A DNA stretch of 8,161 bases, from contig JAFGJP010000170.1 in the NCBI GenBank assembly GCA_016929035.1, positions 1 to 8,161 of the forward strand, given 5' to 3'. This document shows, piece after piece, positions 1 to 6,105 of the stretch. Position 1 is the first letter of the stretch. Each line of letters starts with the position of its first letter. The notes beneath the pieces were generated by a model that was not told where the DNA came from, did not search any database, and saw only the letters and a program-made list of their open reading frames with translations. The translations under genes and the position numbers were made by a program. This DNA is from Candidatus Auribacterota bacterium. GTDB lineage: Bacteria; Auribacterota; JAFGBW01; JAFGJP01.

Positions 1-1218
1 AAAGACTATTCTTTCTTTTCTGCCGTTTTTTTGACTCTTTTTCTTATTTTTTTCGGGCTTTCTTCCATACGCTGCATCGGCAAAACGGATAAAAAAGAAA
101 ATATCGAGTCATCCTTGAAGGAGATCTGCATGAGGCGCTTTGGCTTTTCCCCTCTGACAAAAGCCAACAGGAAAAACCTGGGAACCCTTGTCATCGTTGA
201 AAATATCTTCGACGAAAAAACACGAGACAGGGCGATGAAGCGCATGCTGCTCTGTGCCGGTGAAGCTTTAGCGCGCATTCCCACAGAGCAGGAGTTCTTC
301 CATGTCATCCTCAGAGATAATATAAGCGGCGTTGAAAACCTGTACACTTTCTCTATCAAGGATATTCAAAAAAATTTTATTGGCGCCATCTCTCCGGCTG
401 AATTCCGGAACCGCACGCTGATGATGCCGGATAACAATCTCTCCCTTCTCGGCAAAAAGAGAATCGAGCAGTTCTTCGGACTTCTACCCGGCTGCTCCCT
501 GGAAGAAATCCTGAAAGCCTCTCCGCAGATAACAATGAAAATTTTCTCTAAACGATTTCTTCACCATCTCCTTGAAACAAGCATGAAAGAAAACGCAAAT
601 TATGATATGCTTCTGGTAAAAATGAAAGCTGTCTCAAACGAACAAATGCTTTTTTATGTCAAGGCCAGGCATACGTTTGATGTGAAAAGCGGCTTTCAGG
701 AGAGCTCTTTTAAATATTCGCCCGGCGATGCCATCCACTTCATTTTCAAAGTGGAAAACGAGTCGTACCTTGATGTAAGGATCTCAGAGATCTATACATT
801 CGAGGACAGGAACTCTTTCTTTTCTTCTGAGATACCAAAAGACATTCAGGAGCTTGATTACCCTGAAACATGGAGCAGTGACGATTTCTCGATCGAAGAT
901 ATGACGCTACCCGGCTTTGTCTCCCGGCTCGTTGCTCAAAGGCTGCGGGCGGAGATAAACTCCCTCACAGAAGAAGAGGGAAAAGAGCCTGAGATCAAAA
1001 TAATCGAAGGCTCCTTTAAAAACGGAAAAGGGATCCATCTTGTTTTCCAGATGAAGACAGATCAAATGACTTCTCTTGACGAAATCCGCGCACGCAGTAT
1101 CATGGTAACAAAAACCGTTTGCCAGATATACGATTTCAGGAAGCTGCAATCTCTTGAAATCATTTTCCCCAGGCAGGGAATATTCGAAACTATCGGAAAA
1201 AAAGAGCTGGGATTGTAA
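1..1218 (+). CDS. Exported hypothetical protein, 5'-truncated by the window edge
   Basis: The frame is open from base 1 to the TAA at 1216-1218 (405 residues), and no convincing start with a ribosome-binding site exists near the 5' end, so the true start is probably just upstream. The first ~25 residues are strongly hydrophobic (FFSAVFLTLFLIFFGL around residues 5-20) and look like a signal peptide or membrane anchor. A Cys follows at residue 25, but the preceding residues (SIR) do not make a good lipobox. The remainder is soluble-looking and charged. Two strand-helix-strand segments, about residues 58-107 and 342-391, resemble each other in layout, which suggests an internal duplication. I recognise no catalytic motif or named family. 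It is probably a secreted or periplasmic protein, but the function is unknown. The next gene is more than 500 bp downstream behind repeats, so context gives no help. Confidence 0.75.
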   Translation, partial: KDYSFFSAVFLTLFLIFFGLSSIRCIGKTDKKENIESSLKEICMRRFGFSPLTKANRKNLGTLVIVENIFDEKTRDRAMKRMLLCAGEALARIPTEQEFFHVILRDNISGVENLYTFSIKDIQKNFIGAISPAEFRNRTLMMPDNNLSLLGKKRIEQFFGLLPGCSLEEILKASPQITMKIFSKRFLHHLLETSMKENANYDMLLVKMKAVSNEQMLFYVKARHTFDVKSGFQESSFKYSPGDAIHFIFKVENESYLDVRISEIYTFEDRNSFFSSEIPKDIQELDYPETWSSDDFSIEDMTLPGFVSRLVAQRLRAEINSLTEEEGKEPEIKIIEGSFKNGKGIHLVFQMKTDQMTSLDEIRARSIMVTKTVCQIYDFRKLQSLEIIFPRQGIFETIGKKELGL

Positions 1219-1235
1219 AGGAGTACTTCGTACGG

Positions 1236-1309
1236 ATGATTATAAATTTAGCTACGAATGCACACGAATAAATATAGATTATTCCCCTTCGGCGAATTTA
1301 TTCAGCCGC
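1236..1309 (+). repeat. Decamer-built interspersed repeat, copy A
   Basis: This 74-nt stretch aligns without gaps to 3185-3258 with 67 identical positions by hand count. Both copies start ATGATTATAAATTTAG, continue with ~10-nt units around CACACGAAT, and end in a GGCGAA-containing core followed by ATTCAGCCGC. It lies 17 bp after the stop codon of the preceding gene, in the same orientation. A third relative is at 1578-1682. The family resembles interspersed intergenic repeats with ATTCGTGT/ATTCGTGG words seen in many uncultured bacterial genomes. No coding function is supported. Confidence 0.75.
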
Positions 1310-1370
1310 GAAGAACGCGAAGGGACGCGAATTATACAGAGGAGGGTGTTGTAAACCTTTTTGTTTTTTT

Positions 1371-1398
1371 ACTCACTACTCGCTACTAACTACTAGTA
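1371..1398 (+). repeat. Heptanucleotide tandem array 1
   Basis: Four consecutive 7-nt units begin with ACT: two are ACTCACT and ACTCGCT, the next is ACTAACT, and the last reads ACTAGTA. The last unit supplies the CTAG that starts the inverted repeat of the MITE-like element at 1393. The same 7-nt phasing into CTAG occurs at 7996-8030. The array resembles in kind the short tandemly repeated heptanucleotides described in cyanobacteria, but the words differ. Confidence 0.6.
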
Positions 1399-1545
1399 TT
1401 GTGTCTCAGAAATACTTTAAAAATTCATGTCATTGCGAGGAGTGCCAGCGACGAAGCAATCTATTGGAAGTCAAGCAGTTGAGATTGCCTCGCTTACGCT
1501 CGCAACGACAGATAAATTCAAATGATTTATGAGACATAACACTAG
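1393..1545. mobile_element. MITE-like palindromic element, copy 1
   Basis: Terminal arms at 1393-1413 and 1525-1545 are inverted copies matching at 18 of 21 positions, both ending in CTAG. Nested inside are second arms, 1428-1462 and 1482-1510, around the words GTCATTGCGAGGAG and CGAAGCAATCT. Much of the ~153-bp element could therefore fold into one long hairpin. It encodes no protein. A related element lies at 8028 to the window end, and the inner word is near-identical between copies. Such TCATTGCGAG...GAAGCAATCT palindromes are widespread non-autonomous elements in bacteria. CTAG at both ends fits insertion into, or duplication of, a CTAG target, as IS5-group transposases do; that link is inference, because no transposase is present. 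Confidence 0.7.
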
Positions 1546-1577
1546 CTACTTATGAAGAAGGAGCACTAAAAGCGCAG

Positions 1578-1682
1578 ATGATTATAAAATTAACCACAAA
1601 TCCACACGAATCCACACGAATAGAAAGAGGGTTCGCCGAAGGCGAACAATTTGTGTTCATTTGTGTGAATTCGTGGTTGATT
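1578..1682 (+). repeat. Long imperfect palindrome of the decamer family, copy C
   Basis: It opens with the same ATGATTATAAA word as copies A and B. Arms at 1588-1622 and 1648-1682 are inverted repeats matching at 27 of 35 positions, and most mismatches are transitions that would allow G-U pairing in RNA. The arms consist of ~10-nt units such as CCACACGAAT, repeated exactly at 1602-1611 and 1612-1621. The centre is a perfect 7-bp stem, GTTCGCC and GGCGAAC (1631-1637 and 1641-1647), with loop GAA. It could act as an RNA hairpin between genes, but there is no T-tract to make it a standard terminator. Confidence 0.7.
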
Positions 1683-1707
1683 ATTTAAATATCCAGCGAA
1701 ACGTTCC

Positions 1708-1735
1708 TTTGATTTTGAATTTTTGATTTTAAATT
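1708..1735 (+). repeat. AT-rich heptanucleotide array 2
   Basis: Four 7-nt units around TTTGATT follow one another: TTTGATT, TTGAATT, TTTGATT again, then TTAAATT. The array ends within 10 bp of the ribosome-binding site of the following gene. Low complexity makes chance similarity more likely here than in the other arrays. Confidence 0.45.
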
Positions 1736-1740
1736 ATAAA

Positions 1741-1750
1741 AAAGAAGAAG
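1741..1750 (+). promoter_or_regulatory. Purine-rich ribosome-binding site of the sugar transferase
   Basis: AAAGAAGAAG lies directly before ATG 1753. It supports that ATG over the in-frame TTG at 1723, which has only AT-rich repeat DNA upstream and would add ten hydrophilic residues that homologues do not need. Confidence 0.55.
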
Positions 1751-1752
1751 CA

Positions 1753-3138
1753 ATGAAACGTTATAAAAGAACATTTTTTTTCTCTCTTTTAACGATTTTC
1801 TCTGACTGCACAGCTTTTTTTCTGTCTTTCCTGCTGACCTTCTGGTTCAGGTTTCACACAGGGCTTTTTGCTTCACCCAAAGGAATACCGCCCTTGACAG
1901 ATTACCTGGGGATCTTTCCGCTCCTGATGGTCATCTTTCTCGCTGTATTCAAGTCCTTCAACCTTTACAGGGAACGTCGCTTTTTTGAGATCACGCTGGA
2001 AGCCGGGAAAATTTTTAAAGCCTTTGCATTTTCCATAATGATCTTCCTTCTTCTTTCCTATTTCTACAGGGGAACAACTTATTCGCGTCTGTACCTCATC
2101 CTCTTTGTTCCGATAGGCTTTTTTTCAATCACCGCTTTCAGGCAATTCGAGCTAAAAATCGAGAAGATATTGCAAAAGAAGTACTTGCGAAAAAACAACA
2201 TCCTTATCCTGGGCTCAGGGCCGGATGTTGAAAAACTCGAATCAGCATTGAGAAAAGATTATAGCTGGGGCTTTGAGAAGCTTATGACCGCCTGCTCAAA
2301 AGAGCTTTTCAAAAATGAAGACGATATGACCACCCTGGAAAAATCTTTCCGTGAATGGAAAAAAGCTAATGTCAACGAGATCATCCTTGTTTCAAGAAAC
2401 ATAGCCCACGAGCAGATGATCAAGATCATCTATCAGTGCGAGAAGCATCTCTTCTCTTTCCACATAGCCCCGGATATTTTCAATATCATCACCTCGCGCG
2501 TGGATATCATCAGCATTGACGGCATCTCTTTGCTGGAGCTGAAAAGAAGCCCTCTTGATATGCTTCACAACCGCATCATCAAAAGGCTTATGGACATCTT
2601 TGGCGCGGTCATAGGACTGTGCATTTTTTCTCCTCTGATGCTGTTCGTGTCTTATTTCATCAAGCGGGATTCTCCAGGGCCGATTTTTTACAGGCAGGAA
2701 AGATGCGGTGAAGACGGTAAAGATTTTGTCCTCTTGAAATTCCGGACAATGTTCATTGATGCGGAAGTGGAGACAGGACCGGTTTTTGCAAAGGAAAATG
2801 ATCCAAGAAGAACACGCGTTGGAAAATGGCTCCGCTCAAAAAACCTCGACGAGATACCGCAGCTCATCAATGTCCTGAAGGGAGACATGTCTCTTGTCGG
2901 CCCCCGGCCTGAAAGGCCGCACTTCGTGGAAAAGTTTAAAGAAAATATCCCCAAATACATGTCCAGGCACCTTGTCAAATCCGGCATCACCGGATGGGCC
3001 CAGGTTCACGGGCTCAGGGGAAACACATCGATCGAGGAAAGAATAAAATATGACCTTTTTTATATCGAAAACTGGTCAGTCTTCCTTGATATAAAAATCC
3101 TCTCCATGACCCTCTTTTCAAAGAAAAATGCGTATTAA
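1753..3138 (+). CDS. Polyprenyl-phosphate sugar phosphotransferase (WcaJ/PglC-type initiating transferase)
   Basis: This 461-residue membrane protein should transfer a sugar-1-phosphate from a nucleotide sugar onto undecaprenyl phosphate, the first membrane step of exopolysaccharide, O-antigen or glycan assembly. The N-terminal part has about four hydrophobic segments (roughly residues 8-33, 50-68, 90-104 and 112-127). A CoA-binding-like Rossmann region follows, with LILGSGP at 151-157. The C-terminal bacterial sugar transferase domain (about 275-461) shows the re-entrant helix KRLMDIFGAVIGL, then SPGPIFYRQERCG, KFRTM, and the catalytic Asp366-Glu367 pair in NLDEIPQL, followed by KGDMSLVGPRPERP and SGITGWAQVHG. 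Length and layout match the two-part WcaJ-like family, and the gene looks intact. The sugar cannot be told from sequence. No glycosyltransferase, flippase or polymerase gene lies nearby, so it appears to stand alone between repeat-filled spacers. Confidence 0.93.
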   Translation: MKRYKRTFFFSLLTIFSDCTAFFLSFLLTFWFRFHTGLFASPKGIPPLTDYLGIFPLLMVIFLAVFKSFNLYRERRFFEITLEAGKIFKAFAFSIMIFLLLSYFYRGTTYSRLYLILFVPIGFFSITAFRQFELKIEKILQKKYLRKNNILILGSGPDVEKLESALRKDYSWGFEKLMTACSKELFKNEDDMTTLEKSFREWKKANVNEIILVSRNIAHEQMIKIIYQCEKHLFSFHIAPDIFNIITSRVDIISIDGISLLELKRSPLDMLHNRIIKRLMDIFGAVIGLCIFSPLMLFVSYFIKRDSPGPIFYRQERCGEDGKDFVLLKFRTMFIDAEVETGPVFAKENDPRRTRVGKWLRSKNLDEIPQLINVLKGDMSLVGPRPERPHFVEKFKENIPKYMSRHLVKSGITGWAQVHGLRGNTSIEERIKYDLFYIENWSVFLDIKILSMTLFSKKNAY

Positions 3139-3144
3139 AAACCA

Positions 3145-3165
3145 GACCCAAGACGCAAGACTTAA
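3145..3165 (+). repeat. Heptanucleotide array 3 (GACNCAA words)
   Basis: Three 7-nt units follow directly after the sugar transferase stop: GACCCAA, then GACGCAA, then a diverged GACTTAA. The 13-mer GACCCAAGACGCA (3145-3157) recurs exactly, in inverted orientation, at 3655-3667 at the far end of the same spacer. Confidence 0.65.
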
Positions 3166-3184
3166 TAAGGTGTGTTGCGCACGA

Positions 3185-3258
3185 ATGATTATAAATTTAG
3201 CCACGAATGCACACGAATAAACACAAATTATTCGCCTCCGGCGAATCTATTCAGCCGC
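3185..3258 (+). repeat. Decamer-built interspersed repeat, copy B
   Basis: Ungapped partner of 1236-1309 (67 of 74 identical). In this copy the core is a perfect 7-bp stem, ATTCGCC and GGCGAAT (3230-3236 and 3240-3246), with loop TCC. Copy A keeps only part of that stem. As in copy A, it sits just downstream of a stop codon (47 bp) and points the same way as the gene. Confidence 0.75.
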
Positions 3259-3261
3259 TAA

Positions 3262-3366
3262 GTGGTTCGACGGAGTTTATCTCAAATCAAGTCGAGAGGC
3301 TTATCATCCTGAGCGAACGCAGCGAGTCGAATAGGAATGCGCTTGTCCTGAGCGGAGCTGAAGGGA
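3262..3366. repeat. CCTGAGC-type intergenic repeat cluster
   Basis: The stretch contains GGTTCGACGGAGTTTATC, AAGTCGAGAGGC, then CATCCTGAGCGAACGCAGCG with AGTCGAA (3305-3331), and GTCCTGAGCGGAGCTGAAGG (3345-3364). These are variants of the widespread bacterial repeat built from CCTGAGCG and GTCGAA words. It is joined directly to copy B of the decamer repeat. The open frame crossing it is a by-product of the repeats, not a gene. Confidence 0.65.
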
Positions 3367-3460
3367 AGGAACACGAAGAAAAAACCGTAATAAGTACTGA
3401 GTGAAAGAAATCTTAAATAATAAAGGAAAAGCAAAAAATATTCATTCTATAAGTTTTAAA

Positions 3461-3516
3461 TTTTGGCATATGGCTATTTGCCATTTACTTGGATTTTGAC
3501 ATTTGGAATTTTACCT
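3461..3516 (+). repeat. AT-rich heptanucleotide array 4
   Basis: Eight 7-nt units in register, drifting from TTTTGGC and ATATGGC through TATTTGC and CATTTAC to TTGGATT, TTGACAT and TTGGAAT. The period holds while the word changes gradually. No function is evident. Confidence 0.5.
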
Positions 3517-3590
3517 CCAATCTTTAACCCCTTTTAAAAATAGCGAAGCCTGACAGACTACGGGCTGATTTTGCTTTTTCTGCCTTTTTT

Positions 3591-3674
3591 TTACTTTCTA
3601 CTTCCTCGTTCTTAATTATTTTCCGTCCTACTTTCTACATTTTGTTCTACATCCTGCGTCTTGGGTCATGGGTC
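3591..3674 (-). repeat. Long degenerate heptanucleotide array 5, inverted relative to array 3
   Basis: Read on the minus strand from 3674, the units are GACCCAT, GACCCAA, GACGCAG, GATGTAG, then increasingly diverged purine-rich 7-mers down to GAAGTAG (3598-3604), about 12 units in all. The + strand of the wider region (about 3569-3690) is therefore roughly four-fifths pyrimidine. The ACTTTCTAC word occurs twice, at 3593-3601 and 3630-3638. Only the four units at 3647-3674 are clear; the rest are read as periodic by extension. Confidence 0.5.
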
Positions 3675-3690
3675 TAATTCTCCTTTTTTC

Positions 3691-3719
3691 TTTCAACAAA
3701 CACCCTTTTATGCTATAAA
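3691..3719 (+). promoter_or_regulatory. Candidate extended -10 promoter for the rnf operon
   Basis: TGCTATAAA at 3711-3719 is an extended -10 (TGN followed by TATAAA, one base from consensus). A weak -35-like TTTCAA lies 17 bp upstream at 3691-3696. Transcription would start near 3726, leaving a leader of about 24 nt before the rnfC ATG. This is the only promoter-like site in the window placed sensibly ahead of an operon. No operator or riboswitch is visible. Confidence 0.5.
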
Positions 3720-3749
3720 AGTAGACTTATTTTTTAAGATAATCTATCT

Positions 3750-5081
3750 ATGTTATTTATAAAATCAAAATTCAGGGGTGGCGTTCATCCAAAAGACTTT
3801 AAAGATATCTCCAGGGATGAAAAATTGCTGTCCATAGACCCGGGAGATGAAGTCATCATCCCTCTTGTTCAGCATATTGGAGCTCCTGCCGCTCCTAACG
3901 TAAAAAAGGGAGATAAGATTGTGCGAGGAGATATCATCGGAACGCCGTCAGGCTTTATCTCCTCCCTTATCCACTCAAGCGTAGCGGGAACAGTTAAAGA
4001 TATTGACCTTCGCCCTCATCCCCTCGGCAAAAACATGATGAGCGTTATCGTATCCCCGGATACACAGGCAGAGGAGCGTTCTTCCTATAAGCCGAAACCT
4101 CAGCAGCAGGTCGACGCTCTTTCTTCCAAAGATATCGTTTCTCTTGTACAAAAAGCCGGAATAGCGGGCATGGGCGGAGCCTCTTTCCCCACCCACGTCA
4201 AGCTTTCGCCTCCAAAGGGAAAAATAATCGAAACTCTTATAATCAACTCTGCTGAGTGCGAACCTTATCTCACAGCAGATGAAACACTTGTCAGAAATCA
4301 CGCGGGAGAAATAATTAAAGGTGCAAAAGCCATCCAGAAAGCCATTGGAGCAAAAAGGCTCATCATAGCCATTGAGGACAACAAGCCTGAAGCCATCTCT
4401 GTGCTCAGGAAAGCGCTTTTTGAAGAAGGCGCCATCGAGCTCATTGTTCTGCCGACAAGGTACCCCCAGGGAGGGGAAAAGCAGCTCATCCAAGCGGTTC
4501 TTTATAAAGAAGTACCAAGCGGCGGGCTTCCCATGGATGTTCAGGCTCTTGTCCAAAATACAGCAACGGCTTTTGCTGTGTATGAAGCTGTCTATTATGA
4601 CAAGCCTCTTATCGAACGTGTTGTAACAGTAACAGGCCACAACCTGAAACAACCGGGAAATTACCGTATAAAAATCGGTACGAAATTAAGGGACGTCCTT
4701 TCTCAGGCCGGGTATGAGGAAAACCCTTCCTCACTTGCTGTCATGGGCGGTCCGATGATGGGCCTTCCTGTGATAGACATGGACACTCCTGTTATCAAGT
4801 CCACATCCGGCATTCTTATTATCGACAAGGTAAGGCTCAAAAAAGAATTCCCGTGCATCCGCTGCGGCAGGTGCATTGAACACTGCCCCATGGGGCTTTC
4901 GCCGACAGAGATCGCTTCTTCATTCAACAGAAAAGACATGGACGGCCTCAATGACCTTCATGTGACGGATTGCATCGAATGCGGGTGCTGTTCGTATGTC
5001 TGCCCGGCGGGAATACCTCTTGTCCAGTACCTGAAGCTTTCAAAATGGGAACTCAGAAAAAATGCCCAAAAAAAATCATGA
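3750..5081 (+). CDS. rnfC: Rnf electron transport complex subunit RnfC
   Basis: This is the peripheral iron-sulfur subunit of the ion-translocating ferredoxin:NAD+ oxidoreductase, thought to hold the NAD(H)-side site. The 443-residue protein opens with FRGGVHP (8-14) and VIPLVQHIGAPAAP (35-49). A barrel-sandwich/biotinyl-like segment follows to about residue 100, then GIAGMGGASFPTHVKL (137-152) and INSAECEPYLTADE (165-178), as in the nucleotide- and flavin-binding fold shared with complex I NuoF. Two [4Fe-4S] motifs close the protein: Cys369, 372, 375 and 379 (CIRCGRCIEHCP), and Cys408, 411, 414 and 418 (CIECGCCSYVCP). Length is typical of short RnfC proteins. ATG 3750 matches the usual N-terminus, although the Shine-Dalgarno (AAGA, 3737-3740) is weak. 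It is the first gene of the operon and overlaps rnfD by 20 bp. Confidence 0.96.
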   Translation: MLFIKSKFRGGVHPKDFKDISRDEKLLSIDPGDEVIIPLVQHIGAPAAPNVKKGDKIVRGDIIGTPSGFISSLIHSSVAGTVKDIDLRPHPLGKNMMSVIVSPDTQAEERSSYKPKPQQQVDALSSKDIVSLVQKAGIAGMGGASFPTHVKLSPPKGKIIETLIINSAECEPYLTADETLVRNHAGEIIKGAKAIQKAIGAKRLIIAIEDNKPEAISVLRKALFEEGAIELIVLPTRYPQGGEKQLIQAVLYKEVPSGGLPMDVQALVQNTATAFAVYEAVYYDKPLIERVVTVTGHNLKQPGNYRIKIGTKLRDVLSQAGYEENPSSLAVMGGPMMGLPVIDMDTPVIKSTSGILIIDKVRLKKEFPCIRCGRCIEHCPMGLSPTEIASSFNRKDMDGLNDLHVTDCIECGCCSYVCPAGIPLVQYLKLSKWELRKNAQKKS

Positions 5082-6105
5082 TAATAAAATAATCCAGTCC
5101 GCTCCTTTCATTTCAGCGAGCGATTCCGTAACGCGAATCATGTGGGATGTGGTCATTTCTCTTATCCCGGCCATCGCTCTCTCTATTTATTTCTTCGGTA
5201 TCGCTTCAGCTTTTATCATCATGGTTTCTGTCGCTTCCTGTGTGGCTTTTGATTCCTTCTGTATCAGCTTTCGAACAAACAAGAATATATCCTTCGGCTC
5301 TCCTTTTGATGGAAGCGCCGTTATAACGGGCATCCTGCTGGCTTTTAACCTGCCGGCAACCGTTCCCTGGTGGCTTGTCGTCATTTCAAGCGCAGTAGCC
5401 ATTATCGTCACCAAGCATTTCTTCGGCGGTATTGGAAAAAATATCTTCAACCCGGCTCTAGCCGGGCGCATTTTCGCCATGCATGCATGGCCGGATTATA
5501 TGAGCGCCAGCTGGATTCCTCCCAGAAGCCAGTGGGAAGACCTGCAGGCAAGTTTCTTTTCTCTGGACAATTCCCCTGTCAGGGAGGCGTTTCAGTCATA
5601 TGCAACGCCCCTTGCGCACCTGAAAGACGGAGCGCTGGCAAAAATGCCTGCGCTTTCTGATATGTTTCTCGGCAATATCGGCGGATGTCTAGGAGAAACG
5701 AGCGTTCTTGCCCTTTTGCTCGGAGCTCTCTTTCTTCTCTTCAAAAAGCGCATTACGCTCACGATTCCTCTGACATATATAGGAACAGTCGGACTTTTAA
5801 CATGGATCTTCGGCGGTCAAAAACTTTTCACAGGGCCTTTTCTTTTTCATATTCTCGGCGGCGGTCTTGTCCTGGGCGCTTTTTACATGGCAACAGACAT
5901 GGTCACGTCTCCCTATACAGCAAAAGGACAGTTCATCTTTGCTGCGCTTGCGGGAGTCTTAACAACGCTTATTCGCCTGAAAGGCGGTTTCCCGGAAGGG
6001 GTTTCCTACTCTATCTTTTTCATGAACGCTCTCGTTCCCATTATCGACAGATACACGCGAATTCGTATCTACGGAACGCGTAAGGAGAAAGAAAAAAATG
6101 GCTGA
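5062..6105 (+). CDS. rnfD: Rnf electron transport complex membrane subunit RnfD
   Basis: This integral membrane subunit (347 residues, about nine to ten hydrophobic segments) carries FMN and is homologous to NqrB. Family signatures are SAPFISASDSVTRIMWDV (13-30), LPATVPWWLVV (97-107), FGGIGKNIFNPALAGR (121-136), GNIGGCLGETSVLALLLG (204-221), MATDMVTSPYTAKGQ (276-290) and FPEGVSYSIFFMNALVPIID (310-329). The expected FMN-bearing threonine is Thr182 in YATPLAHLK. The residues before it depart from the usual ApbE flavinylation pattern (D-x-x-S/T-G-A-T): Ala176 stands where Asp is expected, and Tyr180 stands in place of Gly, though RnfD proteins vary at the Gly position. Its start lies inside the end of rnfC, which suggests translational coupling. 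The upstream GGGA (5047-5050) is a weak ribosome-binding site. Confidence 0.95.
   Translation: MPKKNHDNKIIQSAPFISASDSVTRIMWDVVISLIPAIALSIYFFGIASAFIIMVSVASCVAFDSFCISFRTNKNISFGSPFDGSAVITGILLAFNLPATVPWWLVVISSAVAIIVTKHFFGGIGKNIFNPALAGRIFAMHAWPDYMSASWIPPRSQWEDLQASFFSLDNSPVREAFQSYATPLAHLKDGALAKMPALSDMFLGNIGGCLGETSVLALLLGALFLLFKKRITLTIPLTYIGTVGLLTWIFGGQKLFTGPFLFHILGGGLVLGAFYMATDMVTSPYTAKGQFIFAALAGVLTTLIRLKGGFPEGVSYSIFFMNALVPIIDRYTRIRIYGTRKEKEKNG
6082..6087 (+). promoter_or_regulatory. Shine-Dalgarno of rnfG inside the end of rnfD
   Basis: AAGGAG lies 10 nt before ATG 6098 and overlaps the last codons of rnfD. It is one of the strongest ribosome-binding sites in the operon and fixes the rnfG start. 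Confidence 0.7.

Larger units (their letters stand above)
1219..1752. other. Non-coding spacer packed with repeats
   Basis: This 534-bp gap has no credible gene. In order it holds a decamer-type repeat with a GGCGAA core (1236-1309), a 7-nt-periodic array (1371-1398), a MITE-like palindromic element (1393-1545), a long imperfect palindrome (1588-1682) and an AT-rich 7-nt-periodic stretch (1708-1735) that ends just before the ribosome-binding site of the sugar transferase. I see no clear sigma-70 promoter and no stem followed by a T-run. Confidence 0.75.
3139..3749. other. Non-coding spacer packed with repeats, with the rnf promoter at its end
   Basis: This 611-bp gap has no credible gene. 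It holds a heptamer array (3145-3165), decamer repeat copy B (3185-3258), a CCTGAGC-type cluster (3262-3366), an AT-rich 7-nt-periodic stretch (3461-3516), a pyrimidine-rich heptamer array whose clearest end is the inverted copy of the first (3591-3674), and a probable promoter (3691-3719). I see no clear terminator for the sugar transferase gene. Confidence 0.75.

Noticed and set aside
1154..1354. A 66-codon + strand frame overlapping the end of the first gene
   Set aside because: It overlaps the real frame and then runs through repeat copy A; no start signal or recognisable protein.
1371..1682. CRISPR array in the repeat-rich spacer
   Set aside because: Repeats are 7-nt or 10-nt units or inverted arms, with no identical 24-40 nt direct repeats separated by equal unique spacers and no cas genes.
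1709..1740. Promoter for the sugar transferase (TATAAA at 1735-1740 with TTGATT or TTGAAT upstream)
   Set aside because: The spacers are 20 or 14 bp rather than about 17, the start point would fall on the ribosome-binding site, and the sequence is better explained as a TTTGATT heptamer array.
1723..1752. TTG start for the sugar transferase, adding ten residues
   Set aside because: ATG 1753 has a purine-rich ribosome-binding site right upstream; the TTG lies in AT-rich repeat DNA without one.
3207..3404. A 65-codon open frame in the spacer before rnfC
   Set aside because: It is made entirely of the decamer repeat and CCTGAGC repeat cluster, with no ribosome-binding site and no protein-like composition.
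3541..3580. Rho-independent terminator (AGCC...GGCT followed by T-rich DNA)
   Set aside because: The stem is only about 4 bp with an 11-12 nt loop, and it lies about 400 bp after the nearest upstream gene.
3975..4652. A 225-codon minus-strand open frame inside rnfC
   Set aside because: It lies wholly antisense to a clear rnfC with conserved motifs and has a composition typical of a shadow frame.
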